From: Gammaproteobacteria bacterium
GTDB lineage: Bacteria > Pseudomonadota > Gammaproteobacteria > Eutrophobiales > Eutrophobiaceae
Reading direction: 5' to 3'
NCBI GenBank assembly: GCA_947480335.1
Contig: CANKCB010000015.1
Location: forward strand, 1 to 47,485
Length of the DNA stretch: 47,485 nt
A program made the position numbers and the translations under genes. This document shows positions 14,721 through 25,435 of the stretch, in pieces (the stretch's first letter is position 1; every line of letters begins with the position of its first letter). The notes beneath the pieces are model-generated. The model was not told the DNA's origin. It searched no databases and saw only the letters and a list, made by a program, of their open reading frames with translations.

Positions 14721-14749
14721 CTTGTATTGATCTATTGCAGCCCAAATAT
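14721..14749 (+). promoter_or_regulatory. Candidate heat-shock (sigma-32) promoter of dnaK
   Basis: CTTGTA (14721-14726), a 14-bp spacer and CCCAAATAT (14741-14749) resemble the sigma-32 pattern CTTGAA / CCCCATNTA. The ATG of dnaK lies about 68 bp downstream. The -10 has CCCA in place of CCCC, so this is a moderate match. Confidence 0.45.
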
Positions 14750-14816
14750 AAGGGGCAGCGATTAATAATCCGGTGGTAAAGATATTTAAAATTTGTATTT
14801 TCTGGAGATGATAGAG

Positions 14817-16754
14817 ATGGGAAAGATTATAGGAATTGACCTTGGAACCACGAACTCCTGTGTGGCGGTTCTCGAAGGTGGCACCGTCAAGGTAATTGAA
14901 AACAGTGAAGGTACGCGTACCACACCGTCCATTGTGGCCTATACCGCAGAAGAGGAAGTGCTGGTCGGCCAATCTGCAAAACGCCAGTCGGTTACCAATC
15001 CGCACAATACCCTGTATGCGATCAAGCGTCTGATAGGCAGAAAGTTTACCGATGATGTCGTGCAAAAGGACATCAATATGGTTCCTTACAAGATCGTCAA
15101 GGCCGATAACGGTGATGCCTGGGTCGATGTCAAGGGCAAGAAAATGGCCCCACCAGAAATTTCGGCACGTGTATTGATGAAAATGAAAAAAACGGCTGAG
15201 GATTATCTGGGCGAAACCGTGACCGAAGCAGTCATTACCGTACCGGCCTATTTTAACGATTCACAACGTCAGGCGACCAAGGACGCAGGCAGAATTGCCG
15301 GCCTTGAAGTACGCAGGATAATCAACGAGCCGACGGCTGCTGCGCTGGCCTATGGTATGGACAAGAAAGAAGGCGATGCCAAGATTGCGGTATACGATCT
15401 GGGCGGTGGTACATTTGATATTTCCATCATTGAAATTGCCGAAGTGGATGGCGAGCATCAGTTCGAGGTGTTGTCCACCAATGGTGACACTTTCCTCGGT
15501 GGTGAAGATTTTGATATGCGCGTAATTGACTTCCTGTGTGAAGAATACAAGAAGGAACAGGGTATTGATTTGCACAATGATCCACTGGCCCTGCAGCGTC
15601 TGAAGGAAGCGGCAGAAAAAGCCAAGATTGAATTGTCCTCCAGCCAGCAGACAGACATTAACCTGCCCTATATCACTGCCGATGCAACAGGTCCGAAGCA
15701 CCTGAACATCAAGCTGACCCGGGCAAAGCTGGAGTCGCTGGTAGACAAGCTGATTGAACGCACTGTGGAACCGTGTATCACCGCCTTAAAAGATGCGGGT
15801 CTGGATGCATCGGAAATCAGTGATGTGATTCTGGTTGGTGGTCAGACACGTATGCCCAAGGTGCAGGAAATTGTTAAGAAGATCTTTGGCAAGGAGCCCC
15901 GCAAGGACGTGAACCCGGATGAAGCCGTGGCCGCAGGTGCAGCCATTCAGGCCGGTGTGCTGGGTGGTGACGTAAAAGACGTGTTGTTACTGGACGTTAC
16001 TCCGCTGTCGCTCGGTATTGAAACACTGGGTGGAGTCATGACCAAGTTGATTGAAAAGAATACAACCATACCGACCAAGGCACAGCAGGTGTTTTCGACC
16101 GCCGAGGATAACCAGACGGCGGTTACCATTCATGTATTGCAGGGTGAACGTGAGATGGCGGCCGGTAACAAGTCTCTGGGACGGTTCGATCTTTCTGATC
16201 TTCCTGTGGCTCGCCGGGGTATGCCACAAATTGAAGTTGCGTTCAATATTGATGCGAACGGCATACTGAATGTGTCGGCGAAAGACAAGGCAACAGGCAA
16301 GGCGCAATCGATTGTAATCAAGGCCTCCAGCGGATTGTCTGACGAAGAGATCAACAAGATGGTCAAGGATGCGGAAGCGCATGCTGAAGAAGATCGTATC
16401 GCCAGAGAAATGGTCGAGGTCAGGAACATGGCTGATAATATGATCCATGCTTCCAGAAAATCGATCGAAGAACTGGGTGACAAGGTTCAGGAATCTGAAA
16501 AGAAGGAAATAGAAGATGCCATTCGTGAACTTGAGACCAGCCTGAAAACCGATAACAAGGCAGACATTGAGGAAAAGACACGTAAGCTTACTGAAGTCAG
16601 TGGCAAGTTGGCCGAGCGGGCCTATCAGGCGGCCGCCTCTGCGGATCAGGCCAAGGCCGGTGGTAGTGCTGATGCCGCAGCAGCAGGACAACAAAAGCCA
16701 GGTGATGAAAATGTCGTAGATGCCGAGTTTGAGGAAGTTGACGACAAGAAATAA
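14817..16754 (+). CDS. dnaK: Chaperone DnaK (Hsp70)
   Basis: 645 residues. N-terminal ATPase domain begins [20 protein letters not shown]. Phosphate and adenosine loops [15 protein letters not shown] and [14 protein letters not shown] are present. The interdomain linker [16 protein letters not shown] leads to the substrate domain, and the C-terminus ends in EEVDDKK. Start 14817 is chosen over upstream ATGs at 14793 and 14808: CTGGAG is at optimal distance and [10 protein letters not shown] is the family start. It works with DnaJ and GrpE, encoded on either side. Confidence 0.98.
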   Translation: MGKIIGIDLGTTNSCVAVLEGGTVKVIENSEGTRTTPSIVAYTAEEEVLVGQSAKRQSVTNPHNTLYAIKRLIGRKFTDDVVQKDINMVPYKIVKADNGDAWVDVKGKKMAPPEISARVLMKMKKTAEDYLGETVTEAVITVPAYFNDSQRQATKDAGRIAGLEVRRIINEPTAAALAYGMDKKEGDAKIAVYDLGGGTFDISIIEIAEVDGEHQFEVLSTNGDTFLGGEDFDMRVIDFLCEEYKKEQGIDLHNDPLALQRLKEAAEKAKIELSSSQQTDINLPYITADATGPKHLNIKLTRAKLESLVDKLIERTVEPCITALKDAGLDASEISDVILVGGQTRMPKVQEIVKKIFGKEPRKDVNPDEAVAAGAAIQAGVLGGDVKDVLLLDVTPLSLGIETLGGVMTKLIEKNTTIPTKAQQVFSTAEDNQTAVTIHVLQGEREMAAGNKSLGRFDLSDLPVARRGMPQIEVAFNIDANGILNVSAKDKATGKAQSIVIKASSGLSDEEINKMVKDAEAHAEEDRIAREMVEVRNMADNMIHASRKSIEELGDKVQESEKKEIEDAIRELETSLKTDNKADIEEKTRKLTEVSGKLAERAYQAAASADQAKAGGSADAAAAGQQKPGDENVVDAEFEEVDDKK

Positions 16755-16835
16755 CGTGTAGAATGTTCCTGTCAGGTTTAATCCGGTTCGTTTGACCAGG
16801 ATTAAGTCGGGAACCCACAGCAACCATAAAAAACC

Positions 16836-16867
16836 GGCCCGGGGAGTTGAAAATACTCTTCCGGGCC
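16836..16867 (+). terminator. Hairpin after dnaK, partial terminator or processing site
   Basis: GGCCCGG (16836-16842) pairs with CCGGGCC (16861-16867), with a further GAGT/ACTC stem inside. The following tract TGTTTGTG is a weak T-run. It lies 82 bp after dnaK and 31 bp before dnaJ, so it may reduce dnaJ expression relative to dnaK rather than stop transcription. Confidence 0.55.
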
Positions 16868-16897
16868 TGTTTGTGAGAAAAGGCAAGCATAATCAGT

Positions 16898-18028
16898 ATG
16901 TCAAGCAAGCGTGATTACTATGAAGTCCTGGGCGTACAAAAAAACGCCACGGATGCCGAATTGAAAAAAGCCTATCGTCGTCTGGCGATGAAATATCATC
17001 CTGACCGCAATCCGGATGACAAGGGCGCTGAAGAAAGTTTCAAGGAGGTCAAGGAAGCCTATGAAATCCTTTCCGATGAACGTAAACGTTCAGCTTACGA
17101 TCAGTTTGGTCATGCCGGAGTAGAGGGTGGCATCGGTGGTGGTCAACATGCTGGCGCCGGTGGCTTCGGTGATATATTCGAAAGTGTGTTTGGCGATATC
17201 TTCGGTGGAGGTCGGGCTGGTGGCGAGCGGGTTTTCCGTGGTTCGGATCTGCGCTATGACCTGGAGCTGTCACTGGAAGATGCAGTTAACGGTTCCACCA
17301 CCAAAATCCGTGTGCCCAGACTGGTTGGTTGTCAGGTGTGTAATGGTAGCGGTGCCAAAAAAGGGTCGGCTCCGGTCAAATGTACCACCTGTGATGGCAT
17401 GGGCCAGGTCAGGATGCAGCAGGGATTTTTCTCGGTGCAGCAAACCTGTCCGAAATGTCGTGGTAATGGCAAGATCATCACCGATCCCTGTACGTCCTGC
17501 CGCGGTAATGGCCGGATCAGGGAAGACAAGACCATCTCGGTCAAGGTCCCCCCCGGTGTTGATACTGGCGATCGGATCCGCTTGACCGGAGAGGGAGAAG
17601 CCGGCGAAAAAGGCGGGCCTTCCGGTGATTTATATGTGCATGTCATCGTCAAGGATCATCCGATTTTCGCTCGGGAGGGTACCAACCTGTCGTGTGATGT
17701 ACCTATCAGCTTTACCATGGCCGCACTGGGCGGTGAGATTGAGGTACCAACACTTGAAGGCAAGGTTAGTCTGAAAATTCCGGCTGAAACCCAGAGTGGG
17801 AAGCTGTTTCGTCTGAAAAACAAAGGTGTTCGTTCTGTACGTGCGACCAACAAGGGGGATTTGATTTGCCGGGTGGTGGTCGAAACTCCGGTGAATCTGG
17901 ATAAGCGCCAGAAAGAGCTGCTGCAGGACTTTGAGCGCTCAATGGAACACGACAATAAGAAGCACAGTCCGAAGTCACGTTCCTGGCTGGACGGCGTGAA
18001 AGAATTTTTTGAAAATATGGCCCCGTAA
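16898..18028 (+). CDS. dnaJ: Co-chaperone DnaJ (Hsp40)
   Basis: 376 residues with complete type-I architecture. J domain ([23 protein letters not shown] near residue 36). Gly/Phe-rich linker ([18 protein letters not shown]). Four zinc-binding repeats [24 protein letters not shown] and CTSCRGNG. C-terminal substrate-binding part ([18 protein letters not shown]). It stimulates DnaK ATP hydrolysis and delivers clients. dnaK lies upstream and dapB 71 bp downstream on the same strand. Confidence 0.98.
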   Translation: MSSKRDYYEVLGVQKNATDAELKKAYRRLAMKYHPDRNPDDKGAEESFKEVKEAYEILSDERKRSAYDQFGHAGVEGGIGGGQHAGAGGFGDIFESVFGDIFGGGRAGGERVFRGSDLRYDLELSLEDAVNGSTTKIRVPRLVGCQVCNGSGAKKGSAPVKCTTCDGMGQVRMQQGFFSVQQTCPKCRGNGKIITDPCTSCRGNGRIREDKTISVKVPPGVDTGDRIRLTGEGEAGEKGGPSGDLYVHVIVKDHPIFAREGTNLSCDVPISFTMAALGGEIEVPTLEGKVSLKIPAETQSGKLFRLKNKGVRSVRATNKGDLICRVVVETPVNLDKRQKELLQDFERSMEHDNKKHSPKSRSWLDGVKEFFENMAP

Positions 18029-18048
18029 CAAAGGGGCTTGTCGCCTGA

Positions 18049-18915
<867 letters not shown>

Positions 18916-18941
18916 ACGTTGTTTTTCTTAGCAGATTTAAT

Positions 18942-19493
18942 TCAGTTAACAACCGGCATCAGCCGGTCTTCCAGTCGTTCCAGCCGATACCCACGATCCT
19001 TGTAATAATAGGCAACCACCATTCTGTGTGCATTGAAGAAGTCGTTCAGTTCCATGATTTCATTGCGTCCATCAAGGCGGGTAATCAGCCAGCTAATAGC
19101 CGGGTCGCCAATCAGGTTGGCCGGTAGTATTCCCTGAGGTTCAGATTCGCGAATAATTACCACGCCGGTCATTGGTGTGACGGATCGAGACGGGTTGTAC
19201 CAGTTACCTGTATCGACCGTAATCGCCTCGGGTGTGACATGGATAAATTCATGTTTTACCGATGGAAGGATGGCTGCTGCAATGACCAGACTGGCCAGTA
19301 GACAAACCATAGCAATACGCCCCGTCAGGGTTTTACGCCAGATCAGTGCAACTATCAGACTACCAAAGACCAGAAAACCTAGCAGTCCCCCCCAGGCCCA
19401 CAATCGCTCTTCGGTACTGGCAACCAGCATGCTGCCATCCAGGTTGACAGAAATACTCGCTGCATAGAATTTATGTAGTAAAGAATCTATCAA
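18942..19493 (-). CDS. Uncharacterised inner-membrane protein
   Basis: 183 residues. Two membrane helices are visible at about 31-52 (LWAWGGLLGFLVFGSLIVAL) and 59-77 (IAMVCLLASLVIAAAILPS), followed by a soluble domain with beta-rich composition (ITVDTGNWYNPSRS, VVIIRESEP, then LDGRNEIMELNDFFNAH and YYKDRGYRLERLEDRL). The C-terminal domain probably faces the periplasm or cytoplasm depending on orientation. I do not recognise a family. It is convergent with dapB (26-bp gap) and lies alone on its strand. Confidence 0.7.
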   Translation of the reverse strand: MIDSLLHKFYAASISVNLDGSMLVASTEERLWAWGGLLGFLVFGSLIVALIWRKTLTGRIAMVCLLASLVIAAAILPSVKHEFIHVTPEAITVDTGNWYNPSRSVTPMTGVVIIRESEPQGILPANLIGDPAISWLITRLDGRNEIMELNDFFNAHRMVVAYYYKDRGYRLERLEDRLMPVVN

Positions 19494-19613
19494 GGGTTAA
19501 ACTTGTCATTATCAGAAAAAATAGTGTATTAATGTGTGCAAACAGGAGTTTACGGTTCCAGTTGGCACAATACAACCGCATGGCGATTGTAAGGGGCAGG
19601 ATGAAAGTAAGCG

Positions 19614-20777
19614 ATGACCAATAACAATATAGTGCAAAACATCACCGATAAGTTGGGACTGGTGATGAGTGGAGGTGGTGCACGCGCCGCCTATCAGGTC
19701 GGCTTTTTGCGCAGCCTGTCACGCCACCATCCGGATCTGGATTTCCCCATTATCACCGGTGTGTCTTCCGGAGCAATCAATGCGGCCTATCTGGCGAACG
19801 AATCCGGATCATTACTCGATAAGGTAGATAGATTGGTCGATATCTGGAGCGGTCTGACAATCGATCATGTGTTCCGGGTAGATTCACCTTCAATTGCCCG
19901 ACACGTGTTTAGTTGGGGACTGCGCATGTTAACCGGTGGTGCCACCAATCCGGTGACGGCCCGCAGTCTGGTTGATACCGGTCCGATACGAAATATGCTC
20001 ACCAGCATACTCAAGCCGGAAGATGGCAAATTGACTGGCATTGCCAGAAATATCCTTGAGAGAAAACTGAAGGCCATTTCAATTACAGCCTCCAGTTATA
20101 CAACCGGACAGTCCATCAGCTGGGTACAGGGAGCCGATGTGAAGCCATGGCAACGAGCACATCGTAAGAGTGTTGCTGCAGATATCACCATTGATCATAT
20201 TATGGCTTCCGCATCGTTACCGATGTTTTTTCCTTCAGTTTATGTCAACGGCAGCTGGTACGGTGACGGAGGTATCCGTCTGACAGCCCCCTTGTCACCG
20301 GCGATCCATATGGGTGCAACCCGTCTGCTGGCCATCTCGACACGTCATGTTCCAAGCCCGGCTGAGCTTGCGTCCAGAACAGCACGCATTGATGACTATC
20401 CGTCACCGGCAAAAGTGATGGGAGCCATGTATAACGCGGTATTTCTCGATGTATTTGAAAATGATGCATTAAGGCTTGAGCGTGTGAACTCACTGATTCG
20501 GCATTTACCGGCGGACAAATGCGAAGGTCTGGTTCCGGTCAAATTACTGATGCTACGTCCCTCTGAAGATCTGGGTAATCTGGCTGCACGCTATGAACCG
20601 CAACTGCCAGGACCGTTCCGCTTTATGACCCGCAGCTGGGGTACACGCGAATCTCGATCCACGGATATGTTGAGTCTGGTGATGTTTCAGTCAGATTATA
20701 TCCAGCATCTGATTGAAATGGGTGAACGGGATGCGGATGCCAGAATGGAAGAAATAGCCAGTTTTCTGAAATCCTGA
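19614..20777 (+). CDS. Patatin-like phospholipase
   Basis: 387 residues. Patatin/RssA-type lipid acyl hydrolase. The oxyanion loop SGGGARAAYQVG is at residues 19-30, the nucleophile elbow GVSSG at 49-53 with Ser51, and the catalytic Asp in YGDGG at Asp218, forming the Ser-Asp dyad. There is no signal peptide, so it is probably cytoplasmic or membrane-associated; hydrolysis of phospholipids or acylglycerols is inferred. The C-terminal 150 residues (SPAELASRTARI, then GPFRFMTRSWGTRESRST) match longer bacterial patatins. It is a monocistronic gene in the dapB-carA insertion. Confidence 0.88.
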   Translation: MTNNNIVQNITDKLGLVMSGGGARAAYQVGFLRSLSRHHPDLDFPIITGVSSGAINAAYLANESGSLLDKVDRLVDIWSGLTIDHVFRVDSPSIARHVFSWGLRMLTGGATNPVTARSLVDTGPIRNMLTSILKPEDGKLTGIARNILERKLKAISITASSYTTGQSISWVQGADVKPWQRAHRKSVAADITIDHIMASASLPMFFPSVYVNGSWYGDGGIRLTAPLSPAIHMGATRLLAISTRHVPSPAELASRTARIDDYPSPAKVMGAMYNAVFLDVFENDALRLERVNSLIRHLPADKCEGLVPVKLLMLRPSEDLGNLAARYEPQLPGPFRFMTRSWGTRESRSTDMLSLVMFQSDYIQHLIEMGERDADARMEEIASFLKS

Positions 20778-20910
20778 GTCAGTACAAATCCGCAACAGAA
20801 CAGCTTTTGCACTGTTTTGGATGCTAAATGCCCAAATCTGGTGCGCATAAAATTTTCATTGTGATCGACTTCCGCTGGTGGAATATTATCCCTACATAAT
20901 TTTGGATTAG

Positions 20911-21296
20911 TTGATTCTCATACCAATGGATCGCTTCAGTAAATATGAGGCTGAACTGGCAATTCGCACAATAGGTATAACGTTCTCCGTTTACAGCGAA
21001 GGTGAGAACATAGACCGCGAAAGGGCTTACGACATTGTTCCCCCGTCACCCCGCAGAGTGAACCGCTTAATGTCGAGCAGAGGCTCATGCAACGGTTGAT
21101 GGCGCTGAATCACTTTGTTCAGGACGTTTATAACAGCGAAAAAATTATCAAGCACAAGGTTATCCATCAGGAAATACTGGCCACCTCAAAAAACTATCGC
21201 AAGGAATGCGAAGAAATTAATCTGATGTTTGGTGTATGTGCGCATATATGTGGAGGCGATCTGGTTCGACACACTGAAAAGTATTATTCCCGATAA
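20911..21296 (+). pseudogene. Decayed circularly permuted ATP-grasp gene fragment
   Basis: Two overlapping frames together resemble the N-terminal part of circularly permuted ATP-grasp proteins (the DUF404/DUF407 type). Frame 1 (20911 on) gives AIRTIGITFSVYSEGENIDR and AYDIVP. Frame 2 (to 21296) gives VEQRLMQRLMALNHFVQDVY, then KHKVIHQEIL and GVCAHICGGDLVRHTEKYY. The family reads GITFxVYG, then FDIIPR, then GLxQRxxALNxFLxDIY, and GxDLVRD. A frameshift lies between about 21030 and 21075. The remaining two thirds of the gene (ATP-binding part) are missing, and no partner alpha-E gene is near. Confidence 0.7.
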
Positions 21297-21335
21297 TGAA
21301 GGAACGTTTCTTCAAGACAATGACTGTCCTTGATG

Positions 21336-23036
21336 TTACTTCGTGCGAAATAACAGTCGGGCAAAATCTTCCTGTGTATCGATATCGAATTCTGCTTCAG
21401 GTATCGGAACATGAATTACATTACTAGCGAGACTGGACAGGATTTTTTTTGCACCCTGATCGCCGGTCAGTTTCAAAATTTGATCGAAGTATAGTCTGGG
21501 TATAATGGCCGGCACGCCGGCTGTATCGGCATAGTTGCTGGCAATGATCTTGTCCGGATGTTTAAACCATGCTTCTCTTAATAACTCGATGTGGCGTGAC
21601 TCAATCAAGGGTTGATCGCATAACAGTATCAATACCGCATCATAATCCTGGGGCAAACTGCCTATCGCCAGCGTCAGTGAACTGGCCATACCACTTTGCC
21701 AGTCTTCGTTGACAATGTTGGTCACCTTGTATGCTGCAATATTGCGCTGACATTTGGTGTGCTTGGGACCATGCACAACCATAACTCTTTCCTGAGCAAT
21801 CTCGCAGGCCAGCTGCACACAACGGCGAAGCAGGCTAATACCATTAAATTCGAGCAACTGTTTCAATGCGCCAAACCGGGTTGAGCCACCAGCCGCGAGT
21901 ACAATGCAGCCCAGATTGTAGCTCGCGTTTGTCTCGGACGATTCCTGATTCATTGCGGCCAGATGACCACCGTGGCGCTGGTTCATCACTGCCTGTATTT
22001 CCGCAACAAGTGAACAGGCGATTTCTTCCGGTAATTCGCCACCGATATCCAGACCAACCGGACCATATACCCTGTCCTGAATCTGGCGCGTCAATTCCTT
22101 GCCGGCCGTGCGTAACATTTCCTTGCGACGGGCAGTAGGCCCCAGCAGACCAATATAGCGCAGGCCAGGGTGTGACAATTGCTGGAGATAACGCAGATCG
22201 TATTCATATTTATGTGTCATTAACACGACGGCATGAACCGTATCCAGATTGACACGGTCAGCGAGCTGTTCCGGTGTGGCACGGATGACATGCTGTGCAT
22301 CCGGAAATTTTTCAGGCTTGCAGTAATTGTCACGATAATCGACTAGCGTCACTTCCCAACCGAGCACTCTTGCCAGTCGGGTAACCGGGACAGCATCCGG
22401 ACCACCACCGATGATCAGTAATTGCACAGGCAGATTGATACGCGAGAAAAACGCCTGCACTTGTCTACCATCAAGATCGATTTCATGTAGTTGGGGCTTG
22501 CCAGTAGACAGGGTATCAGTCGCCGTATCAATCAATTCAGTCGGTGGGCTATATTCAATCGGGATCTTGTCTGAATCACCGAACAGATAATGTCGGGTAT
22601 GGGTACTGTCACTCCCAATGCCCTCCAGTATCGTGATGCAGACACAGGCTGTACGGGATTGCAGTGCTGTTTCAAACAGGGCCAACGGCAGATAATCCTG
22701 GTCGATTGTTACGAATTCCAGCCAGATCCGAACGGCACCATTGCAGCCCAGACCCAGACCCCAGATCAGATCTTCCGGTGCACGCATATCATAAAACAAT
22801 TCTATTGGCTGCCGGCTGTCAAATACCAGGTAAGCGTGTTCAAGCAAATCAGACTCGAAGCATCCTCCACCAAGTAGTCCACAATATTTCCCGGAGCGTG
22901 AGATCAACATTCTGGCACCGGCCTTGCGATATGTTGATCCCTGGGTCTCAACGATTGTGGCCAGCACAAACTCCTGTTCAGTCAGTTTAAGCGACTGATA
23001 AGAGCTGATTATTCCGGTTAGGCTTGAGTGCATCAT
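21336..23036 (-). CDS. XdhC-like protein fused to MocA-type nucleotidyltransferase
   Basis: 566 residues with two parts. Residues 1-360 are an XdhC/CoxI family protein: ATIVETQGSTYRKAGARMLI and GLLGGGCFESDL at the N-terminus, then a Rossmann domain with LLIIGGGPDAVPVTRLARVL at about 207-225 and GLLGPTARRKEML. Residues 375-566 are a MobA/MocA nucleotidyltransferase: VLAAGGSTRFGALKQLL, WQSGMASSL, and ILLCDQPLIE. XdhC proteins hand sulfurated molybdenum cofactor to xanthine-dehydrogenase-type enzymes, and MocA makes the cytosine dinucleotide form, so the fusion would couple cofactor maturation steps. No molybdoenzyme gene is in the window. Confidence 0.88.
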   Translation of the reverse strand: MMHSSLTGIISSYQSLKLTEQEFVLATIVETQGSTYRKAGARMLISRSGKYCGLLGGGCFESDLLEHAYLVFDSRQPIELFYDMRAPEDLIWGLGLGCNGAVRIWLEFVTIDQDYLPLALFETALQSRTACVCITILEGIGSDSTHTRHYLFGDSDKIPIEYSPPTELIDTATDTLSTGKPQLHEIDLDGRQVQAFFSRINLPVQLLIIGGGPDAVPVTRLARVLGWEVTLVDYRDNYCKPEKFPDAQHVIRATPEQLADRVNLDTVHAVVLMTHKYEYDLRYLQQLSHPGLRYIGLLGPTARRKEMLRTAGKELTRQIQDRVYGPVGLDIGGELPEEIACSLVAEIQAVMNQRHGGHLAAMNQESSETNASYNLGCIVLAAGGSTRFGALKQLLEFNGISLLRRCVQLACEIAQERVMVVHGPKHTKCQRNIAAYKVTNIVNEDWQSGMASSLTLAIGSLPQDYDAVLILLCDQPLIESRHIELLREAWFKHPDKIIASNYADTAGVPAIIPRLYFDQILKLTGDQGAKKILSSLASNVIHVPIPEAEFDIDTQEDFARLLFRTK

Positions 23037-23122
23037 AGACGTTGACAGGTTTTGAACAGGTATGGATCGATGGCTAGTAAGTTGTGTGGATCATGTAGTG
23101 GTTAAAAACCGGCTAACCTGTT

Positions 23123-24814
23123 CTAGTAGTCGCCGAGACGTTCCAGTGCCTGCGCCGCCACTTCAACGCCCTGGTCTGCCGCCTGTTTATACCACCGTTT
23201 GGCTTCGATGATATTGGGTTTGATTCCCCTGCCTTTGGAATAAATCAACCCCAGATTATATTGTGCATTCGGTTCTCCCGCTTCTGCGGCCTTGCGATAC
23301 CAGTGATACGCTTCCACGTCATCCCGTTCGACACCCATGCCTTTTCCATACATAAAAGCGAGTGCCATCTGTGCCTTGATGTGGTCACGGTCTGCCGCTT
23401 TTTTCAGCCAGGTATAAGCCTCGGCATGGTTCTGGGTGATGCCGTTACCATCCATATACATCTGTCCGAGCATATACATCGAATTTAGATTGCTGCGTTT
23501 GGCAGCACGCAGACACCAGGTAAAGGCGGCACGTGCGTCTTTATCAACTCCGATGCCCTTGGTATACATGGAGGACAGGGCAATCTGGGCAGTGACATCA
23601 CCGGCTTCCGCCGCCTTGCTATACCATTTGAAGGATTTTTCAAAATTCTGTTTTACGCCACGACCTTTGGCGTAAATGACGCCGAGATTGTATTGCGAAT
23701 TAACATGGCCCTGTTCTGCTGCCATCTGGTACCACTTGGTAGCGGTAAGTTCATCTTTTTCAACTTCCAGCCCTTTGGCGTACATATAGGCCAAAGTAGC
23801 TTGCGACTCGGCATCTCCCATCTCTGCATTGGCCATCACATCTTCGACTGTGTTTGATATTCGTGAGTTCGGTTGTGATTTGGAAACAGGTTCTTCATTA
23901 TGGCGGCTGCGTACAGAAAATTCAGAAAGCCATTCCGTGATAGTTTGTGGCCGATCCTGACGATTAAATTTCATTGCATGATCAATTGCCTGCAGCAAAG
24001 GTTCGGAGTAACGCTTTGCGCCAATCTCGAGTGCGGATACATAACTGTCACGGGTAGTGATACTGATGGCCGTGCTGCGATCGATTGCATCGGTCGGTGG
24101 TACGCCCGCGATGGATCGGAACATGGTTGCGCCGAGTGCGTAGATATCGGTCCACGGCCCCTGTTCATCTTCACGGGTATTGTACTGTTCGATTGGAGCA
24201 TAACCCTTGGAAAAAATGCTGGTCATTGAATTCTTGCCTTGTTCCAGGGCCTGACGAGCCGAACCGAAATCCAGTAATACCGGTTCACCGTCAACCCGTA
24301 TAAAAATATTGGCTGGCTTGATATCACGGTGAATAAAGCCATGTGCATGGACCAGCTTCATTCCATCGATGATCGGGAACATGACGGTTTCGATATCTGC
24401 TTCATCCAGCATCTTGCGACGGCTAAGTATGTCCTGCAAGCTTTCGCCTAATTCATAATCCATGACCATATAGGCGGTGTTATTACTCTTGAAAACGTTG
24501 CGGACACGGACGATATTCGGATGTTCAAACTGGGCCAGCGTGCGTGCCTCTTCTATGAACCGTTCCAGACCCCACGCATAGCGTTCCTCATGGGCGGACG
24601 AGATAGCTACGACTGAATTGTCGCCGGCGCGGGTAGCCAGATCGACAGGCATGTATTCCTTGATAGCTACCTCATGATCCAGATTTCTGTCATATGCGAT
24701 GTAGGTGATACCAAATCCACCTTGCCCCAGGATTTCACGAAATCCGTACCAGTGCAGCTCAAACCCCGGAGGAAGAGCATTCAGGTGCTTGTTTTTACTG
24801 GATTTCTTTGCCAT
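23123..24814 (-). CDS. Ser/Thr protein kinase with Sel1 repeats
   Basis: 563 residues. Hanks-type kinase domain at about 22-300: Gly loop GQGGFG 30-35, Lys52 in VAIKEY, catalytic HRDIKPAN 162-169 (Asp164), DFG at 182-184, and activation segment ending GYAPIEQY. From about 330 to the end come six full Sel1-type repeats of 36 residues (for example AQYNLGLIYSKGRGI) plus a partial seventh. No transmembrane helix is evident between the parts, so it is probably cytoplasmic, unlike PknB-type sensors. Sel1 repeats usually bind protein partners, so they may choose substrates. No phosphatase gene is adjacent. Confidence 0.92.
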   Translation of the reverse strand: MAKKSSKNKHLNALPPGFELHWYGFREILGQGGFGITYIAYDRNLDHEVAIKEYMPVDLATRAGDNSVVAISSAHEERYAWGLERFIEEARTLAQFEHPNIVRVRNVFKSNNTAYMVMDYELGESLQDILSRRKMLDEADIETVMFPIIDGMKLVHAHGFIHRDIKPANIFIRVDGEPVLLDFGSARQALEQGKNSMTSIFSKGYAPIEQYNTREDEQGPWTDIYALGATMFRSIAGVPPTDAIDRSTAISITTRDSYVSALEIGAKRYSEPLLQAIDHAMKFNRQDRPQTITEWLSEFSVRSRHNEEPVSKSQPNSRISNTVEDVMANAEMGDAESQATLAYMYAKGLEVEKDELTATKWYQMAAEQGHVNSQYNLGVIYAKGRGVKQNFEKSFKWYSKAAEAGDVTAQIALSSMYTKGIGVDKDARAAFTWCLRAAKRSNLNSMYMLGQMYMDGNGITQNHAEAYTWLKKAADRDHIKAQMALAFMYGKGMGVERDDVEAYHWYRKAAEAGEPNAQYNLGLIYSKGRGIKPNIIEAKRWYKQAADQGVEVAAQALERLGDY

Positions 24815-25016
24815 TAGCGACAGTGATCCGCATGGATGAATGTGGGATTGACTTCAGAACTACTGTTCTTGTGCGAGCAGGAGCACTGATAAATCCGCAT
24901 GAAATATAGCGTTTTTTGGTTGCGGGTGACAGTGCTTATTCCTTATTCCGCTGGGCCACACGGTAAGTGAGTATGAAATGCCGAACAAACTGAGCGTGAG
25001 GTGGTCGTGCTTCTAC

Positions 25017-25370
25017 CTACAATTGCACCCACAGTGCTTGACCATCATTTATGGTTTCAACACGGGTCAGTGACCGGTTAAGACAGGGTCCATGGATACA
25101 TAAACCATCTTCAATCCGGAATAAGGCGCCATGGGTCGAACATTGCAGTAGTGTACCGGTTGCATCCAGAAACCGGTTGGGCTCCCAATCCAGACTGGCA
25201 CCCGTGTGTGGGCAGCTGTTTACATAGGCATAATAATGCCCCTGATAGTTCACCACGAAGATTAGTCTGGTGCCCCCTGTCGTTTCTAACCTGAAGTCCA
25301 GTGTATTGCCCGGTGCAATGTCATTCAGGTGGCAAAGCCGAAGTTTGCCTTCTGTGGTTGTTTGTATCAT
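25017..25370 (-). CDS. Small Rieske-type [2Fe-2S] protein
   Basis: 117 residues, a single Rieske domain. Cluster ligands are CPH at 53-55 (SCPHTGASL) and C77/H80 in QCSTHGALF. There is no signal peptide or membrane anchor, so it is a soluble cytoplasmic ferredoxin-like protein resembling the small Rieske subunits of the nitrite-reductase-small-subunit/dioxygenase-ferredoxin class. No oxygenase or reductase is adjacent, so its partner is unknown. It is divergent from the carA operon. Confidence 0.88.
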   Translation of the reverse strand: MIQTTTEGKLRLCHLNDIAPGNTLDFRLETTGGTRLIFVVNYQGHYYAYVNSCPHTGASLDWEPNRFLDATGTLLQCSTHGALFRIEDGLCIHGPCLNRSLTRVETINDGQALWVQL

Positions 25371-25435
25371 TTTATGTAATCTACATAGACATGAAATGGT
25401 TAACTTAAGTACAATTTCACCTAAATCTCATCCGA

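Noticed and set aside
15987-16886. 299-residue minus-strand frame across dnaK
   Set aside because: It lies antisense to a fully conserved dnaK; its composition is that of a shadow and it shows no family motif.
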